15,261 nucleotides of DNA, taken from TMED14 sp038145075. Its GTDB lineage: Bacteria > Bacteroidota > Bacteroidia > Flavobacteriales > Schleiferiaceae. Position numbers and translations under genes: made by a program. The stretch is taken from NCBI GenBank assembly GCA_038145075.1, contig JAYQOY010000039.1, positions 1 through 15,261 of the forward strand, read 5' to 3'. This document shows, piece by piece, positions 14,232-15,261 of the stretch; position 1 is the first letter of the stretch, and the number at the start of each line of letters is the position of its first letter. Below the pieces are notes generated by a model. That model saw nothing but the letters and a program-made list of their open reading frames with translations, was not told the origin of the DNA and searched no databases.

Positions 14232-14976
14232 TCCCGGAATTCACCCCGTAGGTAAAATTGGGGACGTCCGTTCCTGCTGGGTAGGCATCGTAATTCAAGT
14301 TGCCCGAAACGGTGAGGTTAAGCATGGGGGAAATCGGTGTGCTAAAGCGGCTGTTGATGACCACCCGAACGTCGTCCCATTCCGCAATTTGGGGCTGGTA
14401 GTAGGCGATGGTATTCCAACGGTACTTTTCTTTCAATAAAAGGTCCAGACTCATGTAGGTACTCATTCGGAACACGCTTTCGTACACCCCTGTGACCGAC
14501 TCAATGTCCAGCTCGTACATCACTAAGGGACTTACGAAGAAATTCACGGTCTTGCTGTCGATAGCTCGGTAGCGCGGGCCGCCGCCAAAATTGAAGCGCT
14601 GCGCAATACGCATGGGCTTATTGGACTGCCATTGGAAGAAGAGTTCGCCGGTCCATTCGTCGCTCCATTCGACGTTGTAGCGCCCGTGAACGAAGCCATT
14701 TTGCTCAAAGAGCAAGGCCTCGCCGCCCACGCGTGTGGAAAGGTTGCCACTGAAAATTCCGTAGTAGGACTCTTTGCCGACGGTCTTTCGGAAGTTAGCG
14801 GAGGTGCTGAGGCGAAGTAGGAGCGCTTGGGTTCCGCCAAAGTAGAAACTGCCGTCTAAGACGCCGTGGGTGCCGGGTTCATTGCCTGTAAGCCCACGCA
14901 TGGCTTCTACGTTAACAATTTGCGCCTGCGAGGAAGTCCACGCAAGGAGGAAGAGGAGCAGGATGAGCCGACGCAT
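14215..14976 (-). CDS. Outer-membrane beta-barrel protein, DUF481-like
   Basis: This 253-residue exported protein starts at ATG 14976, giving a clean Sec signal (MRRLILLLFLLAW...SQA-Q). A further upstream start at 15021 is unlikely, because it adds polar residues ahead of the signal and passes a -7-like box. The mature part begins QIVNVEAMRG, then alternates polar and hydrophobic residues in about twelve strand-like stretches, and ends SGISWRF, the terminal Phe expected of an outer-membrane barrel. The start and general pattern fit the DUF481 family, but I cannot confirm that without a profile search. Ligand and function are unknown. It converges on folC and diverges from the right-edge gene. 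Confidence 0.8.
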   Translation of the reverse strand: MRRLILLLFLLAWTSSQAQIVNVEAMRGLTGNEPGTHGVLDGSFYFGGTQALLLRLSTSANFRKTVGKESYYGIFSGNLSTRVGGEALLFEQNGFVHGRYNVEWSDEWTGELFFQWQSNKPMRIAQRFNFGGGPRYRAIDSKTVNFFVSPLVMYELDIESVTGVYESVFRMSTYMSLDLLLKEKYRWNTIAYYQPQIAEWDDVRVVINSRFSTPISPMLNLTVSGNLNYDAYPAGTDVPNFTYGVNSGISWRF

Positions 14977-14980
14977 ACCG

Positions 14981-14988
14981 CAAATGTA
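14981..14988 (-). promoter_or_regulatory. Candidate -7 box of the barrel gene
   Basis: The minus strand reads TACATTTG, a perfect TAnnTTTG match, followed by CGGT and then the ATG. The flippase start has the same TTTGCGGTATG arrangement. Transcription would begin at or next to the start codon. No -33 TTG is visible at normal spacing. Confidence 0.48.
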
Positions 14989-15007
14989 ATGGGAAGCGGC
15001 TTTGGCG

Positions 15008-15015
15008 TACCTTTT
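15008..15015 (+). promoter_or_regulatory. Possible -7 box of the right-edge gene
   Basis: TACCTTTT has one mismatch to TAnnTTTG and ends four bases before the ATG at 15020. The spacing repeats that of the other close boxes in this window; no -33 element is apparent. Confidence 0.33.
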
Positions 15016-15019
15016 CCCC

Positions 15020-15261
15020 ATGAAAAGATACCTCCTTGCCTTGCTGCTTCCCCTTAGTGTCTATGCCCAAGACCAAGACTTGGCCCAACGCATTTCGGCC
15101 TTCCAAGGCGACGCAGGAGAGACCTACAAGGTGAAGACCTTGAACCTAGGCGGTGAAACGCTGGGGGCACTGGAGAAAGAGAGCCCCGAATTCCGCACAG
15201 ACTTCAAGCTGGAGGGCTTGGAAAAGCAATTGGACAATTTGGAGCGGAATGTCAAGTTTGA
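15020..15261 (+). CDS. Exported protein of unknown function, N-terminal part
   Basis: These 80 codons run open to the right edge. The protein begins with a Sec signal peptide (MKRYLLALLLPLSVYA, cleavage before Gln17), then a charged, mostly helical-looking stretch that includes QRISAFQGDAGETYKVKTLNL and a Glu/Lys/Leu-rich segment EGLEKQLDNLERNVKF. I recognise no family. The reading frame is supported by the signal peptide, by a -7-like box four bases upstream and by base composition like its neighbours. It diverges from the barrel gene across 43 bases, and the two may share regulation. Confidence 0.72.
   Translation, partial: MKRYLLALLLPLSVYAQDQDLAQRISAFQGDAGETYKVKTLNLGGETLGALEKESPEFRTDFKLEGLEKQLDNLERNVKF

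Overview
The window reads as ordinary chromosome of a GC-rich member of the Bacteroidota, most likely the Flavobacteriales. Four things support this: the ~670-residue type of urocanate hydratase, the small DUF5522 Cys protein, the exbB-exbD-tonB-folC gene order, and promoter-like boxes resembling the Bacteroidota -7 element TAnnTTTG. Shine-Dalgarno sequences are nearly absent. I see no phage genes, insertion sequence, CRISPR array, tRNA, rRNA or obvious defence system. The genes are densely packed and no gene-free stretch exceeds about 115 bases.

Layout. 1-247 (-): start of a polysaccharide flippase that runs off the left edge. 274-3316 (+): a tightly overlapping trio of GT4 glycosyltransferase, ribonuclease HII (rnhB) and a Trp-rich lipoprotein. 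3376-4335 (-): exported LysM glucosaminidase. 4395-6562 (+): DUF5522 Cys protein with its stop overlapping the start of urocanate hydratase (hutU). 6577-7146 (+): Skp/OmpH-like lipoprotein, followed by three abutting palindromes that end in a strong terminator. 7241-8395 (-): acyl-CoA dehydrogenase. 8484-9590 (+): anhydro-N-acetylmuramate kinase (anmK). 9652-10971 (+): NhaD Na+/H+ antiporter. 11086-14231 (+): exbB, exbD, TonB-like protein, folC. 14215-14976 (-): beta-barrel outer-membrane protein overlapping folC tail-to-tail. 15020-15261 (+): start of an exported protein cut by the right edge.

How the genes relate. Much of the window concerns the cell envelope: flippase and glycosyltransferase (surface polysaccharide), glucosaminidase and AnmK (peptidoglycan turnover and recycling), a Skp-like factor, a beta-barrel, and an ExbBD/TonB energy-transduction unit. 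The metabolic genes are mixed in singly: hutU without hutH/hutI/hutG, one acyl-CoA dehydrogenase, and folC.

The most interesting non-gene signal is the position of -7-like boxes. At six gene starts the box ends 4-5 bases before the start codon, which would give leaderless or nearly leaderless mRNAs. Two are in a 26-bp divergent gap (248-273) and two in a 43-bp divergent gap (14977-15019). I did not find a clearly new biological system. The best leads are this start architecture, the triple palindrome at 7153-7214, the repeated GACTTAA motif before nhaD, and the DUF5522-hutU coupling.
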